DNA of 64,000 nt from contig CAIRYQ010000008.1 in assembly GCA_903882875.1 (NCBI GenBank), forward strand, positions 1 through 64,000. The letters are read 5' to 3'. The stretch is from an uncultured Spartobacteria bacterium (lineage in GTDB: Bacteria > Verrucomicrobiota > Verrucomicrobiia > Chthoniobacterales > Chthoniobacteraceae). Below are positions 42,611-51,261 of the stretch, in pieces. Under the pieces are notes generated by a model, which was not told the origin of the DNA, did no database searches, and worked only from the letters and a program-made list of their open reading frames with translations. Both the position numbers and the translations under genes were made by a program. The first letter of the stretch is position 1; each line of letters starts with the position of its first letter.

Positions 42611-43654
42611 TCAGACCACGGTGCGCTCGGGATACAGCTCGCGGTATTGAATCGCGAGCAGGCCGGCCGTCGCGGCCACGCCGAGGATTTCGTCGTCGGA
42701 AGCGCCGCGGGAAAGATCCACGCACGGCCGCGAGAGGCCGAGCAGGAACTGCCCGTACACGTCCGCGCCCGCGAGGTGCTTCACGAGTTTGGAAGCGATG
42801 TTCGCGCTGCTGAGATCGGGGAAGACGAGGACGTTTGCCTTGCCTGCGACGAGGCTGTCGTGGGCCTTGATCGCGGCGAGGTCGGGCACGATCGCGGTGT
42901 CCGCCTGCATCTCGCCATCAATCTCCATCTCCAGCCCCGCCTCATGCGCGCGCTGCTTTGCGAGCGCCGTGGCCGCGGCCATTTTCTGCACCGCGGGCCG
43001 CTGCGAACCGCCCTTGTTCGAGTAGCTGAGGAATGCGACGCGCGGCTTGTTGGCCGTGAGCTGCCGGCAGACCTTGCCGGTTTCGATGGCGATGTTTGCG
43101 AGCTGATCCACCGTGGGCTCCGGGATGACCGCACAGTCCGCGAAAAAAATCACGCCGCGCTCGCCGTATCGCTTGTTGCTGATATCCAGCATCTGGCAGC
43201 TCGAGATCGTCGAGATGCCCGGCAGCGGCTGGATGAGCTGGATGAGCGGGCGCAGCGTGCTCACGGGCGTGAGTCCCGCGCCGACCACGAGGCTGTCCAC
43301 GAGGTTGTACTGCACCATCATCGCGGCAAAATAATTTGGCTGCGAAAGAATCTCTCGCGCCTGCTTCGGCCCCAGATCGCGGTATCGCTTCAGCTTTTCG
43401 AGGCGCGGGATGAATGTCTCCATCTCGGAGGATTTCGCCGGATCCACGATGCCGATGTACTGGAGATCCACCCTCGCAGATTTCGCCGCCTTTTCGACCG
43501 CGTCGCGCGCACCGAGCAGCACCGGCGTGCCAAGTCCGAGCTTCGCAAAGCGGCCGGCAGCGCGCACGACCGCGGGCTCCGCGCCCTCGGGAAAAACCAC
43601 CCGCTTCGGGTGCAGCTTCAGATTTTCATAAACCGTCTCGATAAACCGCGACAT
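42611..43654 (-). CDS. pta: Phosphate acetyltransferase, catalytic (short form)
   Basis: Interconverts acetyl-CoA and acetyl phosphate (347 aa, catalytic PTA/PTB domain only). It has HPKRVVFPEGAEPAVVRAAGRFA, the VQYNLVDSLVVGAG loop, the active-site region GVIFFADCAVIPEPTVDQLANIAIE and the C-terminal PDLSSANIASKLVKHLAGADVYGQFLLGLSRP. The separate N-terminal gene follows. No ackA is present in the window. The start at 43654 (MSRFIETVYEN) is chosen over 43678. Confidence 0.93.
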   Translation of the reverse strand: MSRFIETVYENLKLHPKRVVFPEGAEPAVVRAAGRFAKLGLGTPVLLGARDAVEKAAKSARVDLQYIGIVDPAKSSEMETFIPRLEKLKRYRDLGPKQAREILSQPNYFAAMMVQYNLVDSLVVGAGLTPVSTLRPLIQLIQPLPGISTISSCQMLDISNKRYGERGVIFFADCAVIPEPTVDQLANIAIETGKVCRQLTANKPRVAFLSYSNKGGSQRPAVQKMAAATALAKQRAHEAGLEMEIDGEMQADTAIVPDLAAIKAHDSLVAGKANVLVFPDLSSANIASKLVKHLAGADVYGQFLLGLSRPCVDLSRGASDDEILGVAATAGLLAIQYRELYPERTVV

Positions 43655-43690
43655 GACGCGAACTTTCGTGCCCGGCACTCAGTGTGACGA

Positions 43691-44551
43691 GTGAATTTTG
43701 TGTGGCTTTTTCCGCAGCGCCGAGCGCCAACATCCGCGGTGCCCTCAAATATTTTCGCAGCGCTCGCCGACTACCACACGCACACGCCGCTCTGCCGTCA
43801 CGCCGAGGGCTGGCCGGTGGACTACGCCCGCATCGCCGTCGAACGCGGGCTCGGAGAGCTTGGCTTTGCGGACCACAACCCGATGCCGGAATTTTTCGAC
43901 GACTGGCGGATGCTGCGCGACGAACTGCCGCGCTATTTCGACGAGGTGGAAAAGGCGCGCGCGCAATTCCCGCAGCTCAACATCAAGCTCGGCCTCGAGT
44001 GCGATTTCATCCCAGGCTACGAGTGGTGGATTCAGGAACTCGCGGACATGGCGGACTGGGATTACCTCATCGGCAGCGTGCATTACCTGCCCGGCGGCTG
44101 GGAGGTGGACCACCCGAAATACATCGCGCGTCACCAGGGCGGCGCGGAGGAAATCTGGCGCGACTACTGGGCACTGCTGGGCCGGTGCATCCGCAGCGGG
44201 CTGTTCGATTTCATCGCGCATCCCGATCTCCCGAAAAAATTCGGCATCACTCCGCAGGGCGATCTGCGGAGATTTTACGAGCCCGCTGTCGCCGCGCTGG
44301 CGGAGACAGGCACGCCGTTTGAAATCAACACCGCCGGAATGCGGCGCGACTGCCACGAGGAGTATCCGGCGCGCTCATTCATCGATCTCGCGCACTCAGC
44401 CGGCGTGCCGCTGCTAATCAATTCCGACGCGCACCGACCCAGCGATGTGGCGGCGGGATTCGATGAGGCCGCGGCGCTCGCGAAGGACTGCGGCTACACG
44501 CACACACTGCGGTTCGCGCAGCGCCAGCGCTCGTCCGTGCCACTCGCATGA
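43691..44551 (+). CDS. PHP-domain histidinol-phosphatase-like protein
   Basis: A 286-aa polymerase-and-histidinol-phosphatase (PHP) metalloenzyme. DYHTHTPLCRHAEGWPVDYARIAVERGLGELGFADHNP gives the first metal ligands, followed by LGLECDFIPGYE, DYLIGSVHYLP, FIAHPDLPKKFG and a terminal LLINSDAHRPSDV. This is the HisJ (HisK-type) family; histidinol phosphate phosphatase is the likely activity but other phosphoesters are possible. GTG at 43691 and GTG at 43739 are both possible starts; the second begins nearer the motif. It overlaps folP by 4 bp. Confidence 0.85.
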   Translation: MNFVWLFPQRRAPTSAVPSNIFAALADYHTHTPLCRHAEGWPVDYARIAVERGLGELGFADHNPMPEFFDDWRMLRDELPRYFDEVEKARAQFPQLNIKLGLECDFIPGYEWWIQELADMADWDYLIGSVHYLPGGWEVDHPKYIARHQGGAEEIWRDYWALLGRCIRSGLFDFIAHPDLPKKFGITPQGDLRRFYEPAVAALAETGTPFEINTAGMRRDCHEEYPARSFIDLAHSAGVPLLINSDAHRPSDVAAGFDEAAALAKDCGYTHTLRFAQRQRSSVPLA

Positions 44552-45399
44552 GGCTGTTCGCGCGCAGATTCGCGTTCGAGTTTCCGCGCCCGGCGCTCGT
44601 GATGGGCATTGTGAATCTCGTCGCGGATTCCTTCTCCGGCGACGGCATCACGGAAATTGACGCCGCGCTCGCACACGCGCACGAACTCGTCGCGCAGGGC
44701 GCGGACATCGTGGACATCGGCGCGGAAAGCGCGCGGACCAATCGCGGGGCGCTGCCCGCCTCCGAAGAAGCCGCGCAACTCGTGCGCTTCATCGAGCGAT
44801 GGGACGTGAATGTTCCGCTCTCGATCAACACGTGGCGGCCCGAAGTCGCGAGAATCGCGCTCGCTGCGGGCGGCGACATCCTCAACGACATCGGCGGGCT
44901 GCCGACGGACGAGAACGCACGCATCTGCGCGGAGACCGACACGGCGCTGCTCATCATGCACACCGTCGGCACGCCGAAGGTGCCGCACACACACGTCGGC
45001 TACGCAGACGTGATGCAAAGCCTCGGCGAATTCTTCGCGGAGAAGATCGCGCTCGCTGAAAGCGTGGGCGTGCCGCGCGACGCCATCGTGCTCGATCCCG
45101 GAATAGATTTCGCAAAGCAGCGTGACGACAACCTGCGCATCTATCGCGAACTCGAACTGCTGCACCGCTTCCGGCGCCCCGTGCTGCTGCCCGTCTCACG
45201 CAAGACCGTCATCGGCGACGTGCTCGGACTTCCACCCGCGGAGCGCGACGCGGGCACCGTCTCGTGCATCACCGCGGGCTTCCTGCGCGGTGCGCAGATT
45301 TTCCGCGTCCACAATGTCCGCGCGGCAGTGCAGTCGCTGCGGATGCTCGAAGCTGTGGAAAACAAAAGCGCCGCCGGTCCGAAGACAGGCGGCGCTTAA
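44548..45399 (+). CDS. folP: Dihydropteroate synthase homologue with altered active-site loops
   Basis: A 283-aa TIM-barrel protein of the dihydropteroate synthase family, which normally joins a pterin pyrophosphate to p-aminobenzoate in folate synthesis. Kept are Asn23 of MGIVNL, the DIGAES loop with Arg63, Asn and Asp of ILNDIGGL, the VLDPGIDFAK segment and SRKTVIG with the Lys. Changed are Thr62 (Ala62 in DIGAESAR), the invariant Asp96 of SVDT (Asn94 in SINTW) and the terminal RVHD (RVHN). Function as true FolP is therefore probable but not certain. Starts in overlap with the PHP gene. Confidence 0.8.
   Translation: MRLFARRFAFEFPRPALVMGIVNLVADSFSGDGITEIDAALAHAHELVAQGADIVDIGAESARTNRGALPASEEAAQLVRFIERWDVNVPLSINTWRPEVARIALAAGGDILNDIGGLPTDENARICAETDTALLIMHTVGTPKVPHTHVGYADVMQSLGEFFAEKIALAESVGVPRDAIVLDPGIDFAKQRDDNLRIYRELELLHRFRRPVLLPVSRKTVIGDVLGLPPAERDAGTVSCITAGFLRGAQIFRVHNVRAAVQSLRMLEAVENKSAAGPKTGGA
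45366..45397 (-). terminator. Intrinsic terminator for the aminotransferase gene, inside the folP end
   Basis: AAGCGCCGCC and GGCGGCGCTT form a 10-bp stem with a 12-nt loop. On the minus strand it is followed by TTGTTTTCC, so it can end the aminotransferase transcript 23 bp past its stop. The right arm contains the folP stop codon, so the hairpin is part of the folP reading frame. Confidence 0.65.
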
Positions 45400-45419
45400 A
45401 AAACTAACTCTCGCTCAAC

Positions 45420-46583
45420 TCAGAGCTGGCGGCAGAATTCCTCGAACCGATCGAGGCCCTTCTTGATGATGTCGAGGCTCGTCGCGTAGCTGAGTCGCAC
45501 GGTGCGGTCATCGCCGAAAGCAACGCCGGGCACGACCGCGACGTGATGCTTGCTGAGCAGGCGGTCCGCGAAATTCGTCGAACTCAGTCCGAGTCCGCTG
45601 ATGTTCGCGAGCACGTAGAACGCACCCTGCGGCACGACGACGCTCACGCGGTTGATCTTCTGAAGACGGTCCACCATGTACTGGCGGCGGATGTCGAATT
45701 CATCGCGCATGTCCGCCACCGGCTGCTGATCGCCCTTGAGCGCGGCAAGCGCGCCCTTTTGCGCGAAGCTCGTGGCGCCGCTCGTCGAGTGGCTCTGGAT
45801 CGCGTCAATCGCCTTCGCGATCTGATCCGGTGCGCCGAGGTAGCCGAGACGCCAGCCGGTCATCGCGTAGCTCTTGCTGAAGCCGTTCACGGTGATCGTG
45901 AGATTGTAAAGTTCCTTGCTGAGCGACGCGATGGAAACGTGCTTCACGTCATCATAGACGAGCTTCTCGTAGATTTCGTCGCTGAGGATGAGGATGTCCT
46001 CGCCGAGTGCGACGTCGCCGATGGCGCGAAGTTCCGCCTCGGTGTAAACGGCGCCGGTTGGATTTCCGGGCGAGTTCAAAATCACCATCTTCGTGCGCGG
46101 TGACATCGCGTCCTCGAATTCCTCCGCGGTCATCTTCCAGCCGTTCGATTCCTTCGTTGAGACGATCACGGGTTCGCCGCCGGCGATGCGCACCATTTCG
46201 GGATAGCTCAGCCAGTACGGCGCGGGGATGATCACTTCATCGCCGGGCCCGACGCACGCGAGGATGGCGTTCAGGCACGAGTGCTTCGCGCCATTGCTCA
46301 CGACGATCTGGTTCGCCGAATACTCGACGCCGTTGTCGGCCTTGAATTTTTCGCTGATCGCCTGGCGCAGCTCGGGGATGCCGCTCGATGGCGTATATTT
46401 TGTGAAGCCCGCGGCGAGCGCGGCTGCGGCTGCGGCCTTGATGTGCTCGGGCGTGTCGAAGTCGGGTTCCCCCGCGCCGAAGCTGCACACATCAATGCCC
46501 TCGGCTTTCATCGCCTTGGCTTTGCTGTCAATCGAGAGCGTGAGGGACGGAGTGAGGATGGTGGCGCGTTCGGCGAGTTCCAT
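45420..46583 (-). CDS. Aspectate-type aminotransferase, class I (aspartate aminotransferase)
   Basis: A PLP-dependent transaminase (387 aa) of the 1-beta aspartate/prephenate aminotransferase type. The N-terminal PSLTLSIDSKAKAMKAEGIDVCSFGAGEPDFDTP, VVSNGAKHSC, the cofactor-contacting NSPGNPTGAVYTE, ILSDEIYEKLVYD, and the Schiff-base Lys in TVNGFSKSYAMTGWRLGY are all present, as is the terminal Arg region (TVRLSYATS). It should exchange amino groups between aspartate (or prephenate) and 2-oxoglutarate. It ends at a hairpin shared with folP and follows the NDP kinase gene on the same strand. Confidence 0.93.
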   Translation of the reverse strand: MELAERATILTPSLTLSIDSKAKAMKAEGIDVCSFGAGEPDFDTPEHIKAAAAAALAAGFTKYTPSSGIPELRQAISEKFKADNGVEYSANQIVVSNGAKHSCLNAILACVGPGDEVIIPAPYWLSYPEMVRIAGGEPVIVSTKESNGWKMTAEEFEDAMSPRTKMVILNSPGNPTGAVYTEAELRAIGDVALGEDILILSDEIYEKLVYDDVKHVSIASLSKELYNLTITVNGFSKSYAMTGWRLGYLGAPDQIAKAIDAIQSHSTSGATSFAQKGALAALKGDQQPVADMRDEFDIRRQYMVDRLQKINRVSVVVPQGAFYVLANISGLGLSSTNFADRLLSKHHVAVVPGVAFGDDRTVRLSYATSLDIIKKGLDRFEEFCRQL

Positions 46584-46628
46584 GGTGTTCGTTTTCAGTT
46601 TGTCGGTTTTCGGTTGCGACCGGGCGGC

Positions 46629-47798
46629 TCACTTTTGTGCGAGCGACGCTTCGATCAGGGTTCGGAAATTGTTTTCCTCGATGCGGATGATGCCCATCTC
46701 GCGCTGCGCATTCTCCGGCGCATCCGAGGCGTGCGCGGCGTTGACCATGATGGTCTGGCCAAATTCCTTGCGGATTGTGCCATAGGGCGCCTTCGACGGA
46801 TCGGTCGGCCCGAGCACCTCGCGGATTTTGCGCACGGCATCCTCGCCCTGGTAGATCAGCGCGAGGCACTTCTCGGTGCCGGGCTGGTTGCGCAGATCGG
46901 CGGGGCACTCGCTCGGGCGGCGGCCACTCATGAATTCCACGATGCCCTCCCAATTTTCGCGCCCGCTGATCGGGCCGAGAATTTCACCGAGCGCCTTTTC
47001 CACCTCGGGGGTGAACTCCATTTCAAACTTCGGCTCCAGCGCCTTCTTCGCGACTTCGCCCGCGCGACCGCGGAGCTTGTCCTGCAGCACTGCGAGCACG
47101 GGACCGTAAAATTCCTCAGCCTGCGCGACGCTCATGTGGTGAACCTTGCACGCGATGATGTAGAGGCCCGTGCGGCTGAAGAGATCGATCACGCCACCGG
47201 GGCGCGCATTCGGGAAACGGAAGTTGTCGGGCTTGATGAGCACCAGCGTCTTCTGCACGGATGCAGTCGGCGGATAATCAATCGCCTTTTCAAGCAGGCC
47301 GCCATCGCTGTCGGAATACTCCGCCCAAAGTTTCAGATCCGCACGCGCACTCGCCGCATCCGGCGCGGTGAGCACAGCGGGCTCGAAGTAAATCACGCGG
47401 CCTTCCTTGTCCGTAATGTAGTCGCCAAACGTGTCGCGGATCGTCTCGCCTGACGTGCGCTCGTTCAGGATGTGTCCGGCGACCTCGCGCAGTTTCTTCA
47501 CCGCATCCTCACCGCGGAACACGAGCATCAGCACGCGGCGTTTTGTGCCGGCAGCCTTCGCGGAAAAATGCGTCAGGACGTACTTTCGGATCGTCTCCTG
47601 CGCGGCACGGTGTGTCGGGTCCGGGTCCGTCACCATTCCTGCGGCGTACTTTTCCACGAGCTCCGCGCTCGGGGAAAACATGCGCGCAGCAACAAGCTCG
47701 AGGCCCGTACGCGAGAGCAGACGCGAGACAATGCCGCCGGTCCTCGACTTGCGAATCGAGTAAGGCGTGAGAAGGACGTAGGAAAGTTCGACTGCCAT
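46629..47798 (-). CDS. ndk: Two-domain nucleoside diphosphate kinase, N-terminal domain degenerate
   Basis: A 389-aa protein, against about 140 aa for ordinary Ndk. It has two tandem NDPK domains. The second (about 180-389) carries TLVLIKPDN, GTIRKEFGQTIMVNAAHASD with catalytic His356, and APENAQREMG. The first (about 1-175) keeps the fold (ELSYVLLTPYSIRKSRTGGIVSRLLSRTGL, GETIRDTFGD) but lacks both the phosphate-binding Lys and the His. The N-domain is therefore probably structural or regulatory. Start at 47798 (MAVELSYVLL). It lies downstream of livF by 143 bp on the same strand, separated by a stretch with no gene. Confidence 0.85.
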   Translation of the reverse strand: MAVELSYVLLTPYSIRKSRTGGIVSRLLSRTGLELVAARMFSPSAELVEKYAAGMVTDPDPTHRAAQETIRKYVLTHFSAKAAGTKRRVLMLVFRGEDAVKKLREVAGHILNERTSGETIRDTFGDYITDKEGRVIYFEPAVLTAPDAASARADLKLWAEYSDSDGGLLEKAIDYPPTASVQKTLVLIKPDNFRFPNARPGGVIDLFSRTGLYIIACKVHHMSVAQAEEFYGPVLAVLQDKLRGRAGEVAKKALEPKFEMEFTPEVEKALGEILGPISGRENWEGIVEFMSGRRPSECPADLRNQPGTEKCLALIYQGEDAVRKIREVLGPTDPSKAPYGTIRKEFGQTIMVNAAHASDAPENAQREMGIIRIEENNFRTLIEASLAQK

Positions 47799-47941
47799 TG
47801 GACTAAAAAGCCCACGTTGCCCGCTGAAATCGCTCAGCAATCAACGTAGGCTGCGTGTGTTTGAAAATTTGGTTCAGCTTGCGGGGCGGCGAAACTAGAG
47901 AGCCACCGCGGAGCGTCAACGAAATTTTCCGTGCCGCAAGC

Positions 47942-48649
47942 TCACCCGCCGAGATATGCCTCGCGCACCTTCGGGTTCGCGCGCAGCGCAGCGGCTGCGT
48001 CCTGCAAAATGATGCGCCCCGTCTCCAGCACGTAGCCGTAGTGGCTGATTTCCAAGGCGAGATTCGCGTTCTGTTCGATCAGCAGGACGGTCAGCTTCAG
48101 GTCGCGGTTGATGGCGACGATCTGCTCGAATATCGTCTTCGTGAGCAGCGGCGCGATGCCGAGGGAAGGCTCGTCGAGCAGCAGCAGTTTCGGCTTGCTC
48201 ATCAGTGCGCGGCCGATGGCGAGCATCTGCTGCTCACCGCCGCTCAGCGTGCCTGCGGTCTGCTGGAGGCGCTCCTTCAGCCGCGGGAAAATCGTGAAGA
48301 TGAAATCAAGATCCTTCGCAAAGTTCGCCTTGTCGCTGCGGAGATACGCGCCCATCTGCAGGTTCTCGTGCACGGTGAGGTTCGCAAAGACCATGCGTCC
48401 CTCCGGCGAGTGCGCGATGCCGCGCGCGACGATCTTGTGCGGCGGCTGGTTCGTGATGTCCTCGCCTTCGAAAGTGACGCGCCCGCCCTTCGCCCACACG
48501 AGGCCGCTGATGGCGCGCAGCGTCGTCGTCTTGCCCGCACCGTTAGCGCCGATGAGCGTGACGATGGTTCCCTGCTCCACTTTCAGACTGATGCCGTGCA
48601 GCGCGGTGATGCCGCCGTAGCCCACGGTGAGGTCGGTCAGTTCAAGCAT
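47942..48649 (-). CDS. livF: Branched-chain amino-acid ABC transporter ATPase LivF
   Basis: A 235-aa ATPase of the branched-chain amino-acid importer. Walker A GANGAGKTTTLR, signature LSGGEQQMLAIGRAL, Walker B LLLDEPSLGIAPL, and LIEQNANLALEIS are typical of LivF. It overlaps livG by 8 bp and ends the livKHMGF operon. Confidence 0.96.
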   Translation of the reverse strand: MLELTDLTVGYGGITALHGISLKVEQGTIVTLIGANGAGKTTTLRAISGLVWAKGGRVTFEGEDITNQPPHKIVARGIAHSPEGRMVFANLTVHENLQMGAYLRSDKANFAKDLDFIFTIFPRLKERLQQTAGTLSGGEQQMLAIGRALMSKPKLLLLDEPSLGIAPLLTKTIFEQIVAINRDLKLTVLLIEQNANLALEISHYGYVLETGRIILQDAAAALRANPKVREAYLGG

Positions 48650-49421
48650 GCTCCGCCTCCTGTCCGAGATACGCGGCGATGACCTTCGGATTTTTCTGGA
48701 TCTCCGCAGGCGTGCCCTCGCCGATTTTCAATCCGTAATCAAGCACCGCAATGCGCTCGCAGATGCCCATCACGACCTTCATGTCGTGCTCCACGAGCAG
48801 CACCGCGAGGCCGAATTTCTCCTGCACAAAGCGGATGAGCTTCATCAGTTCGACCTTCTCCGTCGGGTTCATGCCCGCGGCGGGTTCGTCGAGCAGGAGC
48901 AGTTTCGGCTTCGTCGCGAGCGCGCGAACGATTTCCAGCCGGCGCTGGTCGCCGTATGGGAGCGACTTCGCCATTTCGTCGCGCTGTTTGTGGAGGCTGA
49001 AGATTTCGAGCAACTCCATCACTTGCTTCTCCACATCCGCCTCGCCGCGACGAAAGCCACCCATGCGCACGAGCGCGTCGCGGATGCCGTGCGAGCGGTG
49101 AACCTGCACGGCGGTGCGGACGTTATCGAAGACGTTCATCGAGCCGAAAAGCCGGATGTTTTGGAAAGTGCGCGCGATGCCACGCTTCGCAATCTGATAC
49201 GGACGCTGGCCCAACGTCGTGCGTCCAGCGAAATGGATCGCACCCTCAGTGGGCTGATAGACACCGGTGATCAAATTGAACGCCGTCGTCTTTCCCGCAC
49301 CGTTCGGACCGATGAGTCCGATGAGTTCACGGTCGCCGATGTGGAGGTCGAATCCCGAAATCGCCGTGAGTCCGCCGAAGCGAATCGTGACGTTCTTCAA
49401 CTCCAGCAGCGGCTCACTCAT
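48642..49421 (-). CDS. livG: Branched-chain amino-acid ABC transporter ATPase LivG
   Basis: A 259-aa ATPase, partner of LivF. Walker A GPNGAGKTTAFNLITGVYQP, AKRGIARTFQNIRLFGSMNVFDNV, RLEIVRALATKPKLLLLDEPAAGMNP and the LivG-specific VLLVEHDMKVVMGICERI are present. The start at 49421 (MSEPLLELKN) overlaps the end of livM by 4 bp; the longer frame upstream is a shadow of livM. Confidence 0.96.
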   Translation of the reverse strand: MSEPLLELKNVTIRFGGLTAISGFDLHIGDRELIGLIGPNGAGKTTAFNLITGVYQPTEGAIHFAGRTTLGQRPYQIAKRGIARTFQNIRLFGSMNVFDNVRTAVQVHRSHGIRDALVRMGGFRRGEADVEKQVMELLEIFSLHKQRDEMAKSLPYGDQRRLEIVRALATKPKLLLLDEPAAGMNPTEKVELMKLIRFVQEKFGLAVLLVEHDMKVVMGICERIAVLDYGLKIGEGTPAEIQKNPKVIAAYLGQEAEHA

Positions 49422-50350
49422 GCGGAGGCTCCCTTCTTTTTGCCAAAGCTGAAGAGCCCCTGCGGACGGAGCATCATCAGCACGATGATGATGAGCGCGA
49501 ACACGACCATGCGCAGCGGTCCGAGCGCGCGCAGCGGCTCCTGCACGACGGTGAGAATCACGGCGGCGGCGATGACGCCCGCGGTGTTTCCCATGCCGCC
49601 GAGGATCACCATCACGACGATGTCTATGGACTTCATGAAGTCGAAGCCGCCCGGTGAAAGTGTGGTCTTTTGGTGCGCGTAGAGACCGCCAGCAACGCCT
49701 GCGAAAAACGCACCGATGACGAATGCGGTGACCTTGTAGCGCACGGGATTGATGCCCATCGCGCCGGCGGCGATTTCGTCGTCGTGCACGGCGATGAAGC
49801 CGCGGCCGTAGGTCGAATTCACAAGGCAGCCGACGACATACACGGTGATCGCAGCGATGCCGAATCCCCAGCCGAGCGTCGTCCATTTCGGAATCGCGAC
49901 AAGGCCCGTGGCTGCACCGAATGTTTCGCTCGTCTGGAAAATCACGCGGATGATTTCGCCGAAGCCGAGCGTGACGATGGCGAGGTAATCGCCGCGCAAT
50001 CGCAGCGATGGCACACCGACCGCGAGTCCCGCGAGCGCCGCGACGATTCCGCCGACAAGCAGCGCGCCGAGGAAGATCAGCGGCTGTGCCCATGCGACGG
50101 CAGTGACGCCGAAAACGAGCGTGATTTTCGCCGCGATGTATCCGCCGACCGCCATGAAACCCGCGTGGCCGAGCGAGAACTGGCCGGTGTGGCCGAGGAT
50201 GAGATTGAGCGAAACGGCGAGGATGATGTTGATCGCCACGTCAATCGCCACGTCGCGGTAGTAGCGGTTGAAGTGCGCGGAAAAGAGCGACACCACGACT
50301 GCGATGAGGATCGCGGTGAGCAGGCTGCGTTTGGCGCCAATGTGCATCAT
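49418..50350 (-). CDS. livM: Branched-chain amino-acid ABC transporter permease LivM
   Basis: A 310-aa inner-membrane permease with about nine helices. LNLILGHTGQFSLGHAGFMAVGGYIAA, PSLRLRGDYLAIVTLGFGEIIRV and VILGGMGNTAGVIAAAV are LivM hallmarks, including the EAA-type loop. The start is a tandem ATG (50350 or 50347) overlapping the livH stop. Confidence 0.95.
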   Translation of the reverse strand: MMHIGAKRSLLTAILIAVVVSLFSAHFNRYYRDVAIDVAINIILAVSLNLILGHTGQFSLGHAGFMAVGGYIAAKITLVFGVTAVAWAQPLIFLGALLVGGIVAALAGLAVGVPSLRLRGDYLAIVTLGFGEIIRVIFQTSETFGAATGLVAIPKWTTLGWGFGIAAITVYVVGCLVNSTYGRGFIAVHDDEIAAGAMGINPVRYKVTAFVIGAFFAGVAGGLYAHQKTTLSPGGFDFMKSIDIVVMVILGGMGNTAGVIAAAVILTVVQEPLRALGPLRMVVFALIIIVLMMLRPQGLFSFGKKKGASA

Positions 50351-51255
50351 ACTTTTTCGATCATCGCCTTCCCGAGCAGTCCTGCCGGGCGGAAGATGAG
50401 GATGAGGATGAGGATCGCGAACGCGATTCCGTCGCGGTAATTCGACACGCCGGGAATACCGCCGGCCACCGTCTCCAACACACCGAGCAGCAGGCCGCCG
50501 AGCGCCGCGCCGGGGAGATTGCCGATGCCGCCGAGCACTGCGGCGATGAATGCGCGGATGCCCGGCTGCACTCCCATGAGCGGCTCGATGCCGGGCGCTC
50601 GCATCGCGTAAAAAATTCCCGCGACCGCCGCGAGCGCCGAGCCGAGGCCGAAGGTGAAGGAAATCACGCGGTTCACATTCACACCCATGAGCGATGCCGC
50701 CTGTTCGTTGAATGACACCGCGCGAATCGCCATGCCCATTTTTGTGCGCTGCACGATGAACCACATCGCGACGAGCAGCACGGCGGTGAGCACTAGCACG
50801 AGCAGGTCATTGCTCGCCATCTCGATGCCCGCGAAGTGCAGCTCGCGCGTCGGCAGCAGTTTTGGAAACGGCTTCGTGGCCGCGCCGAATACCGCGCCGT
50901 GCTGGCAGGTGAACTCGATGAAGAGCGATACGCCGATGGCCGTGATGAGCACCGTCAGCTTCGGGCGCTTCCGCAGCGGACGGTAGGCGAGCAGCTCGAT
51001 CAAAATCCCGATCGCCGCGCAGATCGCCGCCGCCAGCACGATGATCACCAGCGCGCCGATCGCGGACTGCGGGCCGAAGATCGCCTCCATTTTCGGCGCG
51101 AGATAAAACGCCGAGAACGCGCCGAGCATGAGCACATCGCTGTGCGCGAAATTGATGAACCGCAGCACGCCATACACCATCGTGTAGCCGAGCGCGATCA
51201 GCGCGTAGATACTGCCGAGCGCGAGTCCGTTGGTGAGCTGCTGGAGCCAGTGCAC
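50347..51255 (-). CDS. livH: Branched-chain amino-acid ABC transporter permease LivH
   Basis: A 302-aa permease starting MHWLQQLTNGLALGSIYALIALGYTMVYGVLRFINFAHSDVLMLGAF, the diagnostic LivH N-terminus, with AIRAVSFNEQAASLMGVNV and AAVLGGIGNLPGAALGGLLLGV later. It pairs with LivM to form the membrane channel. It lies 6 bp after the livK stop. Confidence 0.96.
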   Translation of the reverse strand: MHWLQQLTNGLALGSIYALIALGYTMVYGVLRFINFAHSDVLMLGAFSAFYLAPKMEAIFGPQSAIGALVIIVLAAAICAAIGILIELLAYRPLRKRPKLTVLITAIGVSLFIEFTCQHGAVFGAATKPFPKLLPTRELHFAGIEMASNDLLVLVLTAVLLVAMWFIVQRTKMGMAIRAVSFNEQAASLMGVNVNRVISFTFGLGSALAAVAGIFYAMRAPGIEPLMGVQPGIRAFIAAVLGGIGNLPGAALGGLLLGVLETVAGGIPGVSNYRDGIAFAILILILIFRPAGLLGKAMIEKV

Positions 51256-51261
51256 GCCGTG

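Noticed and set aside
48642-50093. A 483-aa frame including LivG.
   Set aside because: The first 220 residues are an Arg/His-rich shadow of livM. The LivG start at 49421 overlaps livM by 4 bp and has the family N-terminus.
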